Notes under the pieces: generated by a model
The model's input: only the letters and a program-made list of their open reading frames with translations
Databases searched by the model: none
Told to the model about the DNA's origin: nothing
NCBI RefSeq assembly: GCF_001715195.1
Contig: NZ_MDWE01000031.1
Span: forward strand, 1 to 54,419
Source of the DNA: Rhodohalobacter halophilus
GTDB lineage: Bacteria > Bacteroidota > Rhodothermia > Balneolales > Balneolaceae
Direction: 5' to 3'
Length of the DNA stretch: 54,419 nucleotides
Part shown: piece after piece, positions 44,232-51,463 of the stretch
Position numbering within the stretch: position 1 is the first letter of the stretch
Layout of the letters: every line of letters begins with the position of its first letter
Translations under genes and position numbers: made by a program

Positions 44232-44774
44232 TTATGAGCTGTACTCTTCTGCACAGGAGCTTAAGTGCTTAATTACACGGTGTCTCCGCTGCCACGCATT
44301 ATTTACTGATATATCAAATTTTTCGGCTACATCGGCCGCATCCGCCTCCGGATAGGTAAGCAGAAATTCGACCAGAGAGCGGTAGTGAGCTTTCAACTTA
44401 TCAATACAGTGCTTTAAGATCTGTTTACGATCATCATTTATCAAATTCCAGATCTGATTTTCCGGCACAACCGGTTCTTCCGCGAGCTCTTCATACTCAT
44501 TGAAGTTGTAATCACGTAAAAGGTTGAGATAGGTGTGGCGGGCGGCTTTCATCATATATTTTGCAAGCCCGCCAGGATTATCAATCACGTCTTCACGAAT
44601 TTTGGGAATCAAATATTCAAACATCTGCTGTACAGCGTCTTCCGCATTCTCAGGCGTTGCGCCCATTCGGGCGATCAAATACTTTTTCAGAATAACCAGA
44701 GAGTCGGCACAGATCTGGTTTACAGATTGTCTATCATTCCTCTGAAGTGCTTCTACAAGTTCTGAATAGTCCAT
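44232..44774 (-). CDS. RNA polymerase ECF-type sigma factor
   Basis: A 180-residue sigma-70 family protein. Region 2 includes GATPENAEDAVQQMFEYLIP and AKYMMKAARHTYLNLLRDYN; region 4 is a helix-turn-helix in ADAADVAEKFDISVNNAWQR followed by RRHRVIKHL. The 'DAVQQMF' segment corresponds to the DDxxQExF element of region 2.1. It is transcribed before the anti-sigma-like gene. An ATG with weak ribosome-binding site is used. No autoregulated promoter motif could be identified with confidence in the 100 bases upstream. Confidence 0.87.
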   Translation of the reverse strand: MDYSELVEALQRNDRQSVNQICADSLVILKKYLIARMGATPENAEDAVQQMFEYLIPKIREDVIDNPGGLAKYMMKAARHTYLNLLRDYNFNEYEELAEEPVVPENQIWNLINDDRKQILKHCIDKLKAHYRSLVEFLLTYPEADAADVAEKFDISVNNAWQRRHRVIKHLSSCAEEYSS

Positions 44775-44874
44775 ACCCCGGCAGATTTTATTTTGTGGAA
44801 CTTTGAAGATAACAGATGATCTGAACTGAGCAAATTAAAAATAAGCTTAAACGCGTAGGTGATAACGCTATCTT

Positions 44875-45588
44875 TCAAATCAGATTCTTGTTTCGAAAGC
44901 TAATAAATCGGTCTCCCGCAATAATAATATGATCATCCAAGGGAATTCCAATATGTTTTCCGCTCTCTACGATTCGGTTTGTTAAATTGATGTCTGAAGC
45001 GGACTCCTTTGCATATCCGGACGGATGATTGTGAGCCACTAAAATAGAATTGGCCTGATTCAGAATGGCCTGGCGCATCACCTCCGGCACATCCACAACC
45101 GTTGCCTTATTTCCACCCTGACTGATTTTCTTATATCCGGTTAAAATTTTTGCGTTGTTCAGAAATGCCACGTAGAACTCCTCGTGTGGAAGATCTCTCA
45201 ACCGAGGAGCAAAAAATGCGGCCGCATCATCCGGTGATGTAATTTTTACCTGGTCGCCCAGCGATGCCATCTGGATCCGTTTGGATAGTTCAAAAACAGC
45301 CTCGAGCGTGAGCGCCTTGACCTTCGCAATTCCGGGTATCACTTTTAGGGATTGCCAGTCTTGACGTGAAAGGTTTCTGAGGCCGTCAAATCGATCCAGC
45401 AGTGCACGCGATGCATCAATTACGTTCATCCCTTTGGTACCGGTTCGCAGCAGAATGGCCAATAGTTCAGCATCAGAAAGTGAATCAGCTCCGTACTTAA
45501 GCAACTTCTCTCTTGGCTGTTCATCCGGCTGCATATCGCGCACGGCTCGTCCAAAATATTTTTTCGTATCAAATTCCTCTGTTCTCAT
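44875..45588 (-). CDS. radC: RadC family (JAB-domain) protein
   Basis: A 237-residue protein with an N-terminal helix-hairpin-helix region (LKVIPGIAKVKALTLEAVFE) and a C-terminal MPN/JAB domain. The metal motif is HNHPSGYAKESASD at about residues 190-203, with the upstream catalytic Glu in EEFYVAFLNN. I use ATG 45588, preceded by AAGGAAAG, over a TTG at 45618. RadC was linked to repair but its enzymatic role is unresolved. It has 100 bases to the sigma gene on its left and repeat-rich sequence upstream. Confidence 0.92.
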   Translation of the reverse strand: MRTEEFDTKKYFGRAVRDMQPDEQPREKLLKYGADSLSDAELLAILLRTGTKGMNVIDASRALLDRFDGLRNLSRQDWQSLKVIPGIAKVKALTLEAVFELSKRIQMASLGDQVKITSPDDAAAFFAPRLRDLPHEEFYVAFLNNAKILTGYKKISQGGNKATVVDVPEVMRQAILNQANSILVAHNHPSGYAKESASDINLTNRIVESGKHIGIPLDDHIIIAGDRFISFRNKNLI

Positions 45589-45653
45589 ATCTCTTTCCTT
45601 TTTATCTGTAAGAGGCAAAAACAGAGAGTTCCTTACAAAATTTTTTCAAATCC

Positions 45654-45684
45654 CCCGACAGACCGCTACCCGCGGTCAGTCGGG
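45654..45684. repeat. REP-like hairpin, GACCGC family (copy 1)
   Basis: CCCGACAGACCGC (45654-45666) and GCGGTCAGTCGGG (45672-45684) form a 13-bp stem with one mismatch and a TACCC loop. Related hairpins lie at 48026-48054 and 48115-48145, on the other side of the HTH/DUF2975 cluster. Confidence 0.75.
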
Positions 45685-45738
45685 AAAACCCTGAAACCGT
45701 TGTTCCCAAACTCGGGTAAGGTTGTGCCAAATACTATA

Positions 45739-45776
45739 TTCGTGGCACGACTTGGAGACGTGCCACGAGTAACAAC
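45739..45776. repeat. REP-like hairpin, CGTGGCACG family (copy 1)
   Basis: CGTGGCACG (45741-45749) and CGTGCCACG (45759-45767) make a perfect 9-bp stem, followed by AGTAACAAC. Its partner at 48073-48110 matches at 34 of 38 positions, including the flanking TTCGTGG and AGTAACAAC, and has a compensating G-T pair in the stem. Confidence 0.8.
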
Positions 45777-45784
45777 AGGTTCGT

Positions 45785-45800
45785 GGCCGACGCATCGGTC
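45785..45800. repeat. short hairpin, degenerate GACCGC family relative
   Basis: GGCCGA and TCGGTC flank a CGCA loop at 45785-45800, just before the HTH gene's stop. The core CGCAT resembles the GCATA loops of the GACCGC family, so it may be a decayed copy; the support is weak. Confidence 0.4.
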
Positions 45801-45811
45801 GGGCGGACTTT

Positions 45812-46021
45812 TCAGTCATCGTCCCGATACTCCAAAATATCACCCGGCTGGCATTCAAGCGCCTCGCAAATCACCTCAAGTGTGGAAAAGCGAATGGCCT
45901 TGGCCTTGCCAGTTTTAAGAATAGAGAGGTTCGACATGGTGATATCCACCTTCTCGGAAAGTTCTGTGAGCGACATCTTTCGCTTGGCCAGCATTACATC
46001 CAGATTTACGATGATAGCCAT
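45812..46021 (-). CDS. small HTH transcriptional regulator (Xre/YozG-like)
   Basis: A 69-residue DNA-binding protein that is almost entirely one helix-turn-helix: KMSLTELSEKVDITMSNLSI forms helices 2-3, with ALECQPGDILEYRDD at the end as in YozG-type regulators. In many bacteria such a gene sits next to DUF2975 membrane-protein genes; here it is the last gene of the run with three of them. Its ATG lies two bases after the stop that the frameshifted DUF2975 gene would have if intact, and 16 bases after the stop it actually has. It is bounded downstream by hairpin repeats. Confidence 0.88.
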   Translation of the reverse strand: MAIIVNLDVMLAKRKMSLTELSEKVDITMSNLSILKTGKAKAIRFSTLEVICEALECQPGDILEYRDDD

Positions 46022-46037
46022 GGTTACACCGTCAGTT

Positions 46038-46643
46038 TTAATTCCTGATACATATCATGCCCTTTTTCGAAAACCGCAGCAAGGGCAAAAAGCAGGAGCC
46101 AAAGACAAAACTGCCAAGTTCAAAATCGAGGCTTACCGAGATTTCATTGGCAACCATAAGTTCATCAATGGGTACCACAAAAAGCTGATACATAAGCCAC
46201 CCGAGGAGCTCGAAAGCTATGATCAAACCGGCAATAATTTTAAGCCGCTTGATATTCTTTTGGGTGAAGACTTTATCATTCCAGGCTGATTTGAGGATCA
46301 TACGAAGTTGAAAAAAACCAAACAGAGATAAACCCAATCCAATTATCAAAGAGATGATCATTCCGACATAAAGGCCAAAATGGTTATTCATGATATAATC
46401 CAGATTTAGGAAAGCTGTGGCTGAGTCGATGCTGATCATGGACGAGTCGATCGCTGTTTGAAAAGTAAGCTGATCAGCTTCTACCGGAATTTGAATTTTT
46501 AAAAATTCCACCGTCAGGCCAAAAGTATGCTTGGCGAAAATGAGTCCAATCAACAGTATTGCAACTCCACACAACGCGTACCAAAGAAAATTGATAATGG
46601 CGTATGAGTAATAAACTGAATTTTTGTCTTTAAGTGAATTCAT
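46038..46643 (-). CDS. DUF2975-type membrane protein, third paralog, with C-terminal frameshift
   Basis: A 201-residue protein with four hydrophobic segments (about residues 15-38, 88-112, 134-155 and 172-190). The tail in this frame (SCFLPLLRFSKKGMICIRN) does not match its paralogs. After TTTGG at about 46099 the other reading frame gives LLLFALAAVFEKGHDMYQEL then KLTV and stops at 46024, exactly matching the LTV ending and junction of the two upstream paralogs. A single lost base after GG explains this, either in the genome or in the sequence. The intact gene would end two bases before the HTH gene. Family function is unknown. Confidence 0.8.
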   Translation of the reverse strand: MNSLKDKNSVYYSYAIINFLWYALCGVAILLIGLIFAKHTFGLTVEFLKIQIPVEADQLTFQTAIDSSMISIDSATAFLNLDYIMNNHFGLYVGMIISLIIGLGLSLFGFFQLRMILKSAWNDKVFTQKNIKRLKIIAGLIIAFELLGWLMYQLFVVPIDELMVANEISVSLDFELGSFVFGSCFLPLLRFSKKGMICIRN

Positions 46644-46646
46644 AAT

Positions 46647-47273
46647 CTACACCGTCAATTTTTGTTCTTCGTGCATGATAGCTGCCCGGTTCAGAATTTC
46701 GGCAATCACAAAGCAGACCAAGCCGGCAAAGAAAAGAGTAAAATCAAACGGAGGCAGTACAGCTGTGATCTCATCCATCATAACATGAGAATCAAAATAG
46801 AGTTTTACTCCCCACTCGAAAAGAAATCTGAGAGGCGCGGCTATAACCAAAAGAAACCCCACAATCCGAATGTCTGATCCGTTTTGAATCGTAAATGTAT
46901 CCGTTTTATGCATGGCGTCCAGAACCCGTTTCAGCACTGAAAATCCGTAAAGCGCTAATCCAAAAATTCCTATTTGAACAAGAAGCAATATCGCGCCGAG
47001 CATCACCTCACCCTTCAGAGGCATAAAACTCATCTCTACGCTTCCGGCCGAAAACAAAAACGCCTGCTCACCCGATAATACCTCTTTTAGATGATTCACT
47101 AAAAAAGATGAATCCAGATATACCGAAAACGTAGCTCCAATCTCACCCCCCGAATAAACAAAAATGCCCAGCATCAGAAGTTGTCCGGCTATGGTAACGA
47201 GCAGAACCGCCCAGATGAATTGGGCTACAAACCTCAGAAATGAAATAATAGACCAGCTTCCGAAAGTTTTCAT
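46647..47273 (-). CDS. DUF2975-type membrane protein, second paralog
   Basis: A 208-residue membrane protein with four hydrophobic segments, the pattern of the DUF2975 family. It starts SWSIISFLRFVAQFIWAVLL and ends NRAAIMHEEQKLTV; the last residues are the same as in the first paralog. Its middle, GVRDA/VLDAMHKTDTFTIQNGSDIR, corresponds to the conserved cytoplasmic loop of the family (VFTQKN or FMAQNS in the others). It lies 3 bases from the next gene, so the three paralogs and the HTH gene form one operon. Confidence 0.8.
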   Translation of the reverse strand: MKTFGSWSIISFLRFVAQFIWAVLLVTIAGQLLMLGIFVYSGGEIGATFSVYLDSSFLVNHLKEVLSGEQAFLFSAGSVEMSFMPLKGEVMLGAILLLVQIGIFGLALYGFSVLKRVLDAMHKTDTFTIQNGSDIRIVGFLLVIAAPLRFLFEWGVKLYFDSHVMMDEITAVLPPFDFTLFFAGLVCFVIAEILNRAAIMHEEQKLTV

Positions 47274-47275
47274 AT

Positions 47276-47902
47276 CTACACCGTCAGTTTTTGTTCTTCG
47301 TAAATATTACGCCCCTCTTCCATGATGTAGCCAAACAGCACGAGTATCATCCCCACCAGAATAAACTCAACCATATAGCCACTTGAGCCGCTAATCTCAC
47401 TCCCCGGCGCAGACAACTCATCCCGGATCAAATAGGAAATAAGAAAGCCTCGGAGGTAGTAGTAAATTCCAATTGTTGCCACAGTATTACCGGCAAATTT
47501 CAGGTATTTGGAATTTTGAGCCATAAACAGCTGTCCTTTGGCAACGAGATGAAAAAACTTTGCCATCAGGAAGAAAACAGCTACAAGCGCTAAACTTTTA
47601 AGCAACTCAGCCATCATCAGGAGATAGACATTCAATCCCAGTGAAAAAGGCAGTGTTATATAGAGAGTTTCCTTACGCTGAGAGACCTCAATACTCTCCG
47701 ACAGCATATCACCGCTCGTTTTCGAAACAGTTTCTACCGGCATGCTACCCACACCTCCATCGTGAATAAAAACAGCCAACGTATAGGCCACAAAACCGAT
47801 CATAATTACCGCCCCAAAAAGCGACAAAAACGCCAGTTGACGAAGCAGAGTGAGTTCTTTTTCTAAATATTGTATCATATCGTCAAGTATTAGATCATAC
47901 AT
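47276..47902 (-). CDS. DUF2975-type membrane protein, first paralog
   Basis: A 208-residue protein of the same layout as the two that follow: four hydrophobic segments, the loop VAKGQLFMAQNSKYLK, and the terminal IYEEQKLTV. The start is ATG 47902, preceded by GGAG. The stop TAG is followed two bases later by the ATG of the next gene, an arrangement repeated at the junctions of the run (see finding). It probably carries the operon promoter in the 347-base gap upstream, together with the hairpin repeats. Confidence 0.8.
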   Translation of the reverse strand: MYDLILDDMIQYLEKELTLLRQLAFLSLFGAVIMIGFVAYTLAVFIHDGGVGSMPVETVSKTSGDMLSESIEVSQRKETLYITLPFSLGLNVYLLMMAELLKSLALVAVFFLMAKFFHLVAKGQLFMAQNSKYLKFAGNTVATIGIYYYLRGFLISYLIRDELSAPGSEISGSSGYMVEFILVGMILVLFGYIMEEGRNIYEEQKLTV

Positions 47903-47927
47903 TCATCTCCAATTACGGCAAATATTT

Positions 47928-47952
47928 ATTGATAAACAATAAATATTTGCCC
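47928..47952. promoter_or_regulatory. AT-rich inverted repeat upstream of the DUF2975 operon
   Basis: AAATATTTATTG and CAATAAATATTT around 47928-47952 form a nearly perfect 12-bp dyad about 25 bases upstream of the first DUF2975 gene start. This is a good place for an operator for the HTH protein of the same operon, but no second copy was found, so this is inference. Confidence 0.4.
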
Positions 47953-48025
47953 TTTAAAGAAATTTTATCCTTCTGTAGTCATTTACAGAATACCGAGGCA
48001 TTGTTTAAATCCTTAATAATTATGA

Positions 48026-48054
48026 CCGTCTGACCGCGCATAGCGGTCTGACGG
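48026..48054. repeat. REP-like hairpin, GACCGC family (copy 2)
   Basis: CCGTCTGACCGC (48026-48037) and GCGGTCTGACGG (48043-48054) form a 12-bp stem with one mismatch and a GCATA loop. The first 21 bases recur identically at 48116-48136. Confidence 0.8.
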
Positions 48055-48072
48055 GGGCATGAATCTCAACCA

Positions 48073-48110
48073 TTCGTGGTACGACTTTAAGGCGTGCCAC
48101 GAGTAACAAC
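48073..48110. repeat. REP-like hairpin, CGTGGCACG family (copy 2)
   Basis: CGTGGTACG (48075-48083) and CGTGCCACG (48093-48101) pair with one G-T wobble, followed by AGTAACAAC. It is in the same orientation as the copy at 45739-45776, 2.3 kb away. Confidence 0.8.
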
Positions 48111-48114
48111 CAGA

Positions 48115-48145
48115 CCCGTCTGACCGCGCATAGCGGACGGACGGG
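48115..48145. repeat. REP-like hairpin, GACCGC family (copy 3)
   Basis: CCCGTCTGACCGC (48115-48127), loop GCATA, then GCGGACGGACGGG (48133-48145); the stem has two mismatches. It shares 21 identical bases with copy 2. Confidence 0.75.
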
Positions 48146-48149
48146 ACAT

Positions 48150-48182
48150 AAAAAAACCGGCAGACTCTTTCGAATCTGCCGG
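48150..48182 (-). terminator. intrinsic terminator of the AMP nucleosidase gene
   Basis: CCGGCAGA (48157-48164) and TCTGCCGG (48175-48182) form an 8-bp stem with ten-base loop; on the minus strand the stem is followed by TTTTTTAT. It is 68 bases after the AMP nucleosidase stop. Confidence 0.8.
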
Positions 48183-48249
48183 CTCAATTTTATAGTAGAT
48201 AATATTCTAAACTAAACTCGCTTCTCGCCTTTTTCCTCTCGCCAATAAA

Positions 48250-49428
48250 TCATTCCGCTCCGCCCATTAACGGTTCGTTGAATGCACGAATGCTGGAGTT
48301 GGGCAAACCTTCAGGATAGTATGTTTTACTCAGATCCAATGCCTCAATCACCATTTTCAGATGCAGCTCCTTGGAGTTTTCGTAGAATGACTGCGCTGCG
48401 CCGGTCAGTTTTGGCTTTCCATGCAGCGGCTTATCGCTTACACAAAGGAGAGTGGCAAACGGCACGCGGTAGCGGTATCCGTTGGTCGCCACCGTAGCCG
48501 ATTCCATATCCACCGCCAAACTGCGGCTGATGTGAATCTGCTCAACCGTTCGTTTTTTAATGAATTCCCAGTTCCGGTTCGCCGTAGTATAGACCGTTCC
48601 AAGACGGTAATTTCTGTCATACTTATCCATCACCTCTTTCAGATACACATTCAACAGGTGATTGGGCGTGATTGGAATGTTGAGCGGAAGAATATCATCC
48701 AGAACTTTATCCTCGCGCATAAAGCCGGTGGCAAGGACAAAATCCCCGATCTCCTGGTGGTTTCGGAGTCCGCCGCAGTGCCCGACCATAATCATGGCAT
48801 CGGGACGCAGAACCGCCACATGATCTGAAATCGTTTTAGCATTAGACGGTCCCACCCCCATATTAATCAGTGTAACTCCTTTATTATCGGGCAGTTTGTG
48901 ATGATAGGCCGGCATCTGTACAGACCGGTTTGGCTCTACACAATCCGGGTAGCGCTCCTTAAACACCTCAACGTGCATATCGTAGTTGGTGAACAGGATG
49001 TACCGCTGAAAATCCTGAGGGCGTGTTCCGGTATAGTGCTCCAATCGGTTTAGGGAGATATCAATTCGTTCGGGAGTAAACAGGAAAAGTTTCTTCTGTG
49101 TGATATCCCACTCATCCTCATCAGCATTATCAAACAGGTTTGGGTCATTCATTTCAACCCGGGGACGGGATGGAAATATTTTCACATCCGCTCCCTTTTG
49201 CATCAGTTTTTTCAGTTCGCGCGTCAGATACCACCGGTAGGCGTGCGGAAGCGCCATCTCTCCGGTTATAATCGGGTTATGCTCCGACCACGACCGTTTG
49301 ATCATCAACTTTGGATAATCGCCCTCATCGTAGATCTCCTCCATCATATCGCACGCTTTGTTGGCGAGCTCCTCGATTTCTTTTTCGTTGCTGAATGAGT
49401 CTTTTGTAATTTCAAGTCGTTTATCCAT
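48250..49428 (-). CDS. amn: AMP nucleosidase
   Basis: A 392-residue enzyme that hydrolyses AMP to adenine and ribose 5-phosphate. The C-terminal nucleoside-phosphorylase-like domain shows LINMGVGPSNAKTISDHVAV, MIMVGHCGGLRNHQEIGDF, and DMESATVATNGYRYRVPF, the catalytic core of the family; the N-terminal domain (HNPIITGEMALPHAYRWYLT) is the AMP nucleosidase-specific part. It is shorter than the 484-residue E. coli Amn, as in several Bacteroidota. The start is ATG 49428, only 14 bases from the divergent Nudix gene, so each promoter must sit within the other's coding region or the pair are read from outside. Confidence 0.93.
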   Translation of the reverse strand: MDKRLEITKDSFSNEKEIEELANKACDMMEEIYDEGDYPKLMIKRSWSEHNPIITGEMALPHAYRWYLTRELKKLMQKGADVKIFPSRPRVEMNDPNLFDNADEDEWDITQKKLFLFTPERIDISLNRLEHYTGTRPQDFQRYILFTNYDMHVEVFKERYPDCVEPNRSVQMPAYHHKLPDNKGVTLINMGVGPSNAKTISDHVAVLRPDAMIMVGHCGGLRNHQEIGDFVLATGFMREDKVLDDILPLNIPITPNHLLNVYLKEVMDKYDRNYRLGTVYTTANRNWEFIKKRTVEQIHISRSLAVDMESATVATNGYRYRVPFATLLCVSDKPLHGKPKLTGAAQSFYENSKELHLKMVIEALDLSKTYYPEGLPNSSIRAFNEPLMGGAE

Positions 49429-49442
49429 AAAAGAGGTTACTG

Positions 49443-50012
49443 ATGAGTGTTATGTTCAAATTTTCTAAACCCGGATGGGAACTGCTCAAAGATAAGAAAC
49501 TCTATGAAACTCCCATTTTTTCTCTGCATCAATTACAACTGAATCCACCCGAATTTCAGTCCAATCACCCGTACTACATTTTAAAAGCACCGGAGTGGAT
49601 TAATGTAATCCCCCTCACTGCTGAAAATGAAATTGTCTTGGTTGAGCAGTACCGTGTTGGTATTGATGAAACAACGCTGGAATTGCCGGGCGGAATGGTG
49701 GATCCGGGAGAAAAGCCGCTGGAAGCCTGCAAACGTGAGCTGCATGAAGAGACCGGCTATCTTTCTGATGAGTGGGAAAAGCTTGGCAGAACCAGTTCAA
49801 ACCCCGCCATTTTAAACAACTTCACACATCTTTATGTAGCCAGAAACTGCTCATACACGGGAAGTAACAATCCGGACGGCTCTGAAGATATCAAAGTTCA
49901 CACCATGCCTCTTAACCGTTTTCTATCCTTAGTTCAAAACGGAACTGTACACCACGCTATCGTATTGGCTGCAGTTGCCCAGTTTCTTTTAAATGAGAGG
50001 GATCTTGAGTAA
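49443..50012 (+). CDS. Nudix hydrolase (ADP-ribose pyrophosphatase-like)
   Basis: A 189-residue pyrophosphohydrolase. The Nudix box is complete at residues 84-106: G84, E90, R98-E99, E102-E103 and G105 in GMVDPGEKPLEACKREL-HEETGY. The layout, with YYILKAPEWINVIPLTAENE before the box and EQYRVG leading in, fits ADP-ribose or nucleotide-sugar pyrophosphatases. AGAGGT precedes the ATG. It sits back to back with AMP nucleosidase, suggesting nucleotide turnover, which is inference. Confidence 0.9.
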   Translation: MSVMFKFSKPGWELLKDKKLYETPIFSLHQLQLNPPEFQSNHPYYILKAPEWINVIPLTAENEIVLVEQYRVGIDETTLELPGGMVDPGEKPLEACKRELHEETGYLSDEWEKLGRTSSNPAILNNFTHLYVARNCSYTGSNNPDGSEDIKVHTMPLNRFLSLVQNGTVHHAIVLAAVAQFLLNERDLE

Positions 50013-50151
50013 TCGGGTATCGGGTAAAGAAAATGATGTCTCCGGCATACAAACCACCAAACCCACTGCTTAGTACTTAATAATCGATGCTTACCACTCA
50101 ATACTTATTACTCACCCAAAGAACCCGATAGACAAACAACGCCCTTTTTGG

Positions 50152-50159
50152 TACCTTTG
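50152..50159 (+). promoter_or_regulatory. possible Bacteroidota-type -7 element (TACCTTTG)
   Basis: TACCTTTG at 50152-50159 matches the TAnnTTTG -7 consensus of Bacteroidota promoters, 27 bases before the aspartate aminotransferase start. A proper TTG -33 partner is not at the expected distance, so this is moderate evidence. The rest of the 173-base gap after the Nudix gene is composed of decayed TACTCAATACTTA-type repeats. Confidence 0.4.
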
Positions 50160-50185
50160 GCGTACAATCAAAATTTCAGGAATTT

Positions 50186-51379
50186 ATGATATCAAAAAGA
50201 GCTCAAAATTTATCTCCGTCCGAAACATTAAAAATAACTGCCAGGGCAAAAGAACTCGCAAGAGAAGGCAAATCAATTGTATCCCTAAGTGCCGGAGAAC
50301 CTGATTTCAAAACCCCGTCTCATATCTGCAATGCGGCAATTGAAGCCATTACAAATGGCTTTCACGGTTACACAATGAACACCGGCATGCCGGAACTGCG
50401 TGAGGCAATCAGCCATAAATTAAAAAGAGACAACCGGCTTGATTATGATTCCGGACAGATTGTCTGCTCAAATGGCGCCAAACAGTCAATCGGTTTTACA
50501 TTACTTGCCACCATCAATCCGGGCGATGAAGTGATTATCCCTGCACCCTACTGGGTTTCCTATCCTGAGATGGTAAAAATGGCTGAAGGAGTTCCCGTAA
50601 CGGTAAAAACTGACTTCAGCAACAACTACAAGCTGACGGCAGAGCAACTCGCTGATGCAATTACAAAGAAAACCAAAGCCATTATTCTCTGCTCGCCATC
50701 CAACCCAACCGGTGCATGCTACACAGATGAGGAGCTTCGGGAGCTGGCTGATGTTCTTGCAGATCATCCTGACATACTGATTCTCTCAGATGAGATATAC
50801 GAGTATATTGTTTTCGATGATCATCACACAAGTATTCTCAATGCTGCCCCTGAGCTAAAAGACCGTACGGTTATTATAAACGGTTTCTCCAAAGGATTTG
50901 CTATGACCGGTTGGCGACTTGGGTATATGGCGGGTCCTAAACAAATTGCAGATGCAGTAGCAAAAATTCAGAGTCAGGAGACCTCCGCTCCTTCATCCAT
51001 TTCTCAAAAAGCCGGGCTTGCAGCCTACACCGGCCCAATGAAACCGATTGAGGAGATGCGAAAAGCTTTTAGAGAACGACGAGATTTTATCGTTGCAGAG
51101 CTCAATTCAATCAGCGGTGTAGAGTGCTTTACACCCTCCGGTGCGTTTTATGTATTTCCGGATGTTCAGGGAATTCTTGGTAAATCAACTCCTTCAGGCA
51201 AGCGCCTTCAAACAACTACTGACTTAGCTCTCTACTTGCTGGAAGAGCATGGGGTTGCCACCGTACCGGGTGATGCTTTTGGAGAGCCCGGAGGTTTGAG
51301 ACTCAGCTATGCCGCTTCAATGTCAGATCTTCAGGAGGCTTCCAAACGTTTAAAAACAGGGATCTCTGAATTGACATAA
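50186..51379 (+). CDS. class I aspartate aminotransferase (PLP-dependent)
   Basis: A 397-residue aminotransferase of the AspB-like family, transferring amino groups between aspartate (or other amino acids) and 2-oxoglutarate. The PLP lysine is K236 in INGFSKGFAMTGWRLGYMAG; other motifs are SLSAGEPDFKTP at residues 33-44, NPTGACYTDEEL at 173-184, and SDEIYEYIVF at 201-210. The start ATG is preceded by AGGAATTT. The gene stands alone, with a possible promoter just upstream. Confidence 0.93.
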   Translation: MISKRAQNLSPSETLKITARAKELAREGKSIVSLSAGEPDFKTPSHICNAAIEAITNGFHGYTMNTGMPELREAISHKLKRDNRLDYDSGQIVCSNGAKQSIGFTLLATINPGDEVIIPAPYWVSYPEMVKMAEGVPVTVKTDFSNNYKLTAEQLADAITKKTKAIILCSPSNPTGACYTDEELRELADVLADHPDILILSDEIYEYIVFDDHHTSILNAAPELKDRTVIINGFSKGFAMTGWRLGYMAGPKQIADAVAKIQSQETSAPSSISQKAGLAAYTGPMKPIEEMRKAFRERRDFIVAELNSISGVECFTPSGAFYVFPDVQGILGKSTPSGKRLQTTTDLALYLLEEHGVATVPGDAFGEPGGLRLSYAASMSDLQEASKRLKTGISELT

Positions 51380-51463
51380 TCGATTGTCAATTTTTTCAGA
51401 AATTCATAATTGGCACATTTTCTGCTGATATGTTTCGGAAATTTAAACCAAACAATTGTTGCA

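Larger units (their letters stand above)
47903..48249. other. 347-bp gene-free region with two repeat families and a terminator
   Basis: No gene is visible. From left to right it has AT-rich sequence with an inverted pair AAATATTTATTG/CAATAAATATTT (47928-47952), which is a plausible regulatory dyad ahead of the DUF2975 operon, then the hairpin repeats at 48026-48145, and the terminator of the AMP nucleosidase gene. Confidence 0.55.
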
